Shown here piece by piece: positions 60,671 to 64,000 of a stretch of 64,000 nucleotides of DNA (position 1 is the first letter of the stretch; each line of letters begins with the position of its first letter). The stretch is from the NCBI GenBank assembly GCA_964023205.1, contig OZ026833.1, positions 5,668,138 through 5,732,137 of the forward strand, written 5' to 3'. Below the pieces are notes generated by a model, which was given only the letters and a program-made list of their open reading frames with translations, did not search any database and was not told the DNA's origin. The translations under genes and the position numbers were made by a program. The DNA comes from Lutraria lutraria. Taxonomy: Eukaryota > Mollusca > Bivalvia > Venerida > Mactridae.

Positions 60671-63600
60671 GGATCAACACATTCCACTTCAACCAACATC
60701 TCCGACGATATTCTAACTGGGAGCATTGACCAGAATCTGTTTTCGTTCGTTCATTTAAACGTTCATAGTCTGCAACACAAACTTGACACCGTATATGCTG
60801 AATTTTGTGAATTCGACATATTGGCTTTCTCTGAAACGTGGTTAAACAGTTCTATACATAGTGACGATCTTGTTCTACATTCCTTTCATAAACCTGAACG
60901 TAAAGATCGTATTAGCGATTCTCATGGTGGGGTCATTTTATACATCAAAGAATCTCTCCACTACAGACGCAGGCCTGACCTTGAGCTTAATCGTCTTGAG
61001 TGTATCTGGGTTGAAATTCAAATCAGTAACAACAAACATATCCTCTTTGGAGTATTCTATCGCCCACCAAATTCTGACTCCATTCACAACAATCTTATTG
61101 AAGATTCAATTGGACTTGCAGTTGACACAAACATATCCGACATTATTATTACAGGTGATTTCAACTATAATGCTCTTAATCCTGTGTCACAACGAAAAAT
61201 TGAATCTATCTCGCAACAATTCAATCTTGAACAATTGATTGACGAACCAACTCACTTTACCGAACATTCTGAATCCTTAATTGACTTGATATTTGTCTCA
61301 AATAGACACAGCGTTCTGCAGGTTGGAGTGGGTGAGCATTTTCTTGTTCAGGATCAAAGATATCATGTTCCAATATATGGAGCTCTAAAGTTTCGCAAAT
61401 CAAATCAAAGCTGTTTCGAAAGACTTATATGGTATTATGACAGCGCTGATTATGATAGCTTTCGATTTGATATTAGCCGTTTTGATTGGAATGAATGTTT
61501 TGATGATGATATAGACATCTATACTAACAACATAATTTCAAAAATAACAGAACTTGCGAAACAAAATATCCCTAATAAATTGATAAAGGTAAGGCCTTCT
61601 GATGCACCATGGATGACAAACACCGTAAAAAGAAACATACGTATACGGAAACGCTTATATAGAAAAGCATTACGAACACAGTCCCAATACTATTGGCAAA
61701 AATTTAGGAAAGTTCGAAACGAAACTGTTCTATTTATTCGTGAGGCTAAGGCTGACTACTTCTCTAAACTGTCAAACAAATTAAAAACTGGTTCTCTTTC
61801 TTCAAAAGATTGGTGGAAAACATTAAAAACTTTCATCTCTAAAGAGGCAAACCATAGTATTCCACCCTTACTAAACCCTGAAACACAGCAAGTAACGTGC
61901 TCTGACTTAGAAAAAGCAAACATCTTGAATAATTATTTTCAATCTCAGACCACTCTAGATGATGAAAACAAACACGCACCGGATCTTGGACCACCTTCCT
62001 CTGAAACGTTTCTCTCGGAAATTGTTCTTAGCGCATCAGAAACTGAAGAAGTACTAAAATCTCTTAAAACTGATAAAGCTGCAGGTCCTGATGGCATAAG
62101 CAACCGCATTCTTAAGGAAGCTTGTCATGAACTTTCTTCTCCTCTCAGTGATTTGTTTAATTTCTCTTTACAATGCTGTACTGTTCCATCCTCATGGAAA
62201 GAAGCTCATGTAAGTGCCATATTCAAGAAGGGTGATGCGTCAATGCCAAACAACTATCGACCAATTTCTCTTCTAAACACAGTTGAAAAGGTTTTCGAAC
62301 GTCTTATTTTCAAACACGTTTTCAACCATCTTCATGTTACAAAGTTTCTTACCCCTGCCCAATCTGGATTTATTCCTGGAGACTCTACAGTTAATCAACT
62401 TGTTTACATATATGACACACTTTGTAAAGCACTTGACGATGGTCTCGAAGTTCGTGTCGTCTTCTTTGATATAAGTAAGGCCTTCGATAAAGTATGGCAT
62501 AAAGGCCTGATATCTAAAATGTACAATGCGGGAATCTCAGGATCTCTTCTAACTTGGTTCATGAATTATCTTGCAAACAGGCGACAACGAGTTGTATTAC
62601 CTGGTGTAAAGTCTCATTGGTGCAATGTATCAGCTGGTGTTCCCCAGGGGTCGATTCTTGGTCCACTTCTTTTTCTTATATTTATTAACGACATTGTCAG
62701 TGAAATTAGATCTCGTATTAATCTTTTCGCCGATGACACAAGTCTGTATGTCATAGTCGAGCAACCTGATGTAGCTGCCAACCTTCTTCAGTCAGATATC
62801 CAAACTATTTCAAACTGGGCTGAGAAGTGGCTGGTCACCTTTAATCCTTCAAAATCGGAGTCTCTCTTGGTATCAAGAAAACGCAATCGCCGTCCCCATC
62901 CACCCTTGCAGATGTTTCAGCAATGCATACCTGAGGTTGTAGAGCACAGACATCTTGGTGTCATTCTGTCCAATGATTGTAATTGGCACTCTCATCTTAA
63001 GTACGTAACCGACAAAGCATGGAAACGAGTTGGCATCATGCGAAAACTTAAGTTTTCCATCGACCGCAAATCCCTTGAAATTATATACACATCCTTTATA
63101 AGACCTATTCTAGAATATTCTGATGTTGTCTGGAGCAATTGTACCAAATACGAACTTGACCAACTTGATAAAATCCAGAACGAATGCGCTCGCATAGCAT
63201 CGGGTGCAACTAAACTTATTTCATTGGAGGAACTATACAGAGAAATTAGTTGGGAAACACTTTCTGAAAGAAGATACAAACATAGACTGTCTCTATTTTA
63301 CAAAATGCACAGTAACCAGACACCCGAATACCTCTCTTCTCTAATACCTCGTCCTACTAATTCGAATTACAACCTAAGAAACTCTGGTGACATCCACCTA
63401 GTACCAGCTAGAACTATGCTTTATTTTAATTCTTTCCTACCTTCAGTTGTTCGTGACTGGAATCGTATTCCGTCTAGTATCCGCTGCTCATCGACACTTA
63501 GAACATTTAAAACATATCTCGATGTAAGTAAAAAACGAACTCCAATGTATTATTATGTAGGATCTAGAAAACTCCAAGTGTTGCATACACGCCTCCGCAC

Positions 63601-63871
63601 AAAGTGCAGTGCTCTTAATTACCACTTGTTTCTGAAAAACATCTGCCCCTCACCGTTGTGTCGATGTGGTCAGATTGAGTCAAATTATCACTACTTCTTC
63701 GAGTGTAACTGTTATGGCACATGGCGTAATAAAATGCTCAATAACCTCCGAAATTATAACATTAGCCTGGACCTCCTTTTATTTGGTGACCCAGCCCTTT
63801 CAGATCAGGAAAATAACACCATTTTCAATCATGTCCAGAACTTCATATCTGACACTAAGAGATTTATCTGA
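60587..63871 (+). CDS. Non-LTR retrotransposon ORF2 (endonuclease + reverse transcriptase, 1094 aa) with 2A-like N-terminus
   Basis: The frame opens with ATG and is uninterrupted. Residues 1-18 are strongly hydrophobic, followed by DGDIHVNPGP at 19-28, a 2A-like motif. The apurinic endonuclease domain (about 50-270) shows LNVHSL, SETWL, FYRPP, TGDFNYN and SLIDLIF. Reverse transcriptase (about 490-760) shows NNYRPISLLN, DISKAFDKVWH, GVPQGSILGPLLF and FADD at 713-716. The C-terminus has a Cys/His cluster near 1020-1040 (CRCG...H..F.C). The order and C-terminus fit the CR1/L2/Jockey group; I do not assign a clade. No separate ORF1 is seen upstream. The intact frame suggests a young copy. Confidence 0.95.
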   Translation: MLLFVVNLVAWLFLLLLSDGDIHVNPGPGSTHSTSTNISDDILTGSIDQNLFSFVHLNVHSLQHKLDTVYAEFCEFDILAFSETWLNSSIHSDDLVLHSFHKPERKDRISDSHGGVILYIKESLHYRRRPDLELNRLECIWVEIQISNNKHILFGVFYRPPNSDSIHNNLIEDSIGLAVDTNISDIIITGDFNYNALNPVSQRKIESISQQFNLEQLIDEPTHFTEHSESLIDLIFVSNRHSVLQVGVGEHFLVQDQRYHVPIYGALKFRKSNQSCFERLIWYYDSADYDSFRFDISRFDWNECFDDDIDIYTNNIISKITELAKQNIPNKLIKVRPSDAPWMTNTVKRNIRIRKRLYRKALRTQSQYYWQKFRKVRNETVLFIREAKADYFSKLSNKLKTGSLSSKDWWKTLKTFISKEANHSIPPLLNPETQQVTCSDLEKANILNNYFQSQTTLDDENKHAPDLGPPSSETFLSEIVLSASETEEVLKSLKTDKAAGPDGISNRILKEACHELSSPLSDLFNFSLQCCTVPSSWKEAHVSAIFKKGDASMPNNYRPISLLNTVEKVFERLIFKHVFNHLHVTKFLTPAQSGFIPGDSTVNQLVYIYDTLCKALDDGLEVRVVFFDISKAFDKVWHKGLISKMYNAGISGSLLTWFMNYLANRRQRVVLPGVKSHWCNVSAGVPQGSILGPLLFLIFINDIVSEIRSRINLFADDTSLYVIVEQPDVAANLLQSDIQTISNWAEKWLVTFNPSKSESLLVSRKRNRRPHPPLQMFQQCIPEVVEHRHLGVILSNDCNWHSHLKYVTDKAWKRVGIMRKLKFSIDRKSLEIIYTSFIRPILEYSDVVWSNCTKYELDQLDKIQNECARIASGATKLISLEELYREISWETLSERRYKHRLSLFYKMHSNQTPEYLSSLIPRPTNSNYNLRNSGDIHLVPARTMLYFNSFLPSVVRDWNRIPSSIRCSSTLRTFKTYLDVSKKRTPMYYYVGSRKLQVLHTRLRTKCSALNYHLFLKNICPSPLCRCGQIESNYHYFFECNCYGTWRNKMLNNLRNYNISLDLLLFGDPALSDQENNTIFNHVQNFISDTKRFI

Positions 63872-64000
63872 GCTTAGTAATATCAACTCACGTAGTAACC
63901 TATATCTTATCTATGAGCCCTGCGCCCCCCCCCCTTCTCTCTCCCTCTCATTGTCCTCCCCTCTCTCTCTCTCTCTCTCTCTCTCTCCCTTTATATGCAT
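63872..64000 (+). repeat. LINE 3' end followed by poly-C and CT microsatellite
   Basis: After the stop codon a short 3' untranslated stretch runs into a C run at 63925-63934 and then CT dinucleotide repeats (about 63961-63987). The LINE may have ended in or inserted next to this simple repeat; the exact 3' end cannot be set. Confidence 0.7.

Overview
The window looks like nuclear DNA of a mollusc, most likely a bivalve. It is AT-rich and intron-rich, dense in mobile elements, and carries arthropod-type laccase genes, a tRNA-Ser-derived SINE and the tandem AGGTCA-rich repeat that I recall as common in mollusc genomes. This assignment rests on gene and repeat style, not on a database match. There are no bacterial-style operons.

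The framework is a large inverted duplication. The left arm runs from about 2796 to 19567 on the + strand. The right arm runs from about 31829 to 58563 and is its reverse complement. Each arm carries one complete 11-coding-exon laccase-like multicopper oxidase gene: copy A at 8861-18607 (+, 671 aa) and copy B at 38009-49700 (-, 667 aa). The genes converge, have identical exon lengths except the last, and by eye are about 95% identical in protein. All copper ligands are kept in both.

The arms differ by mobile-element insertions, and each arm shows the empty site for insertions in the other. Right-arm-specific insertions are a 5.17-kb element at 32300-37469, a pogo/Tigger-like element at 56936-57582, a 268-bp MITE at 51833-52100, a tRNA-Ser SINE at 43393, about 0.9 kb at 45855-46784 and about 2.6 kb at 53495-56098. 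The 5.17-kb element has imperfect terminal inverted repeats starting CAC, a 4-bp target duplication ATTT, seven copies of TTTACGTGAC, an 11-unit 79-bp tandem array and a tyrosine-recombinase reading frame. It is the most unusual object in the window.

The spacer between the arms (19568-31828) holds a nearly complete Ty3/Gypsy LTR retrotransposon on the - strand (20184-28285). Its LTRs are 496 bp and differ by one base, the target duplication is AATG, and gag and pol are joined by a TTTAAAC slippery heptamer. Next come two copies of a 180-bp direct repeat, a 2.3-kb TIR element flanked by TA (28801-31087) that contains about eight copies of a GAACCTTTCA motif, and a 5-unit array of about 140 bp whose units carry paired AGGTCA half-sites.

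Right of the right arm are a frameshifted D34D mariner (58579 to about 59727, -) and a non-LTR retrotransposon (60587-63871, +) with endonuclease and reverse transcriptase. The latter starts with a hydrophobic segment and a 2A-like NPGP motif. The window ends in a CT microsatellite. The first 2.8 kb hold only repeat fragments.
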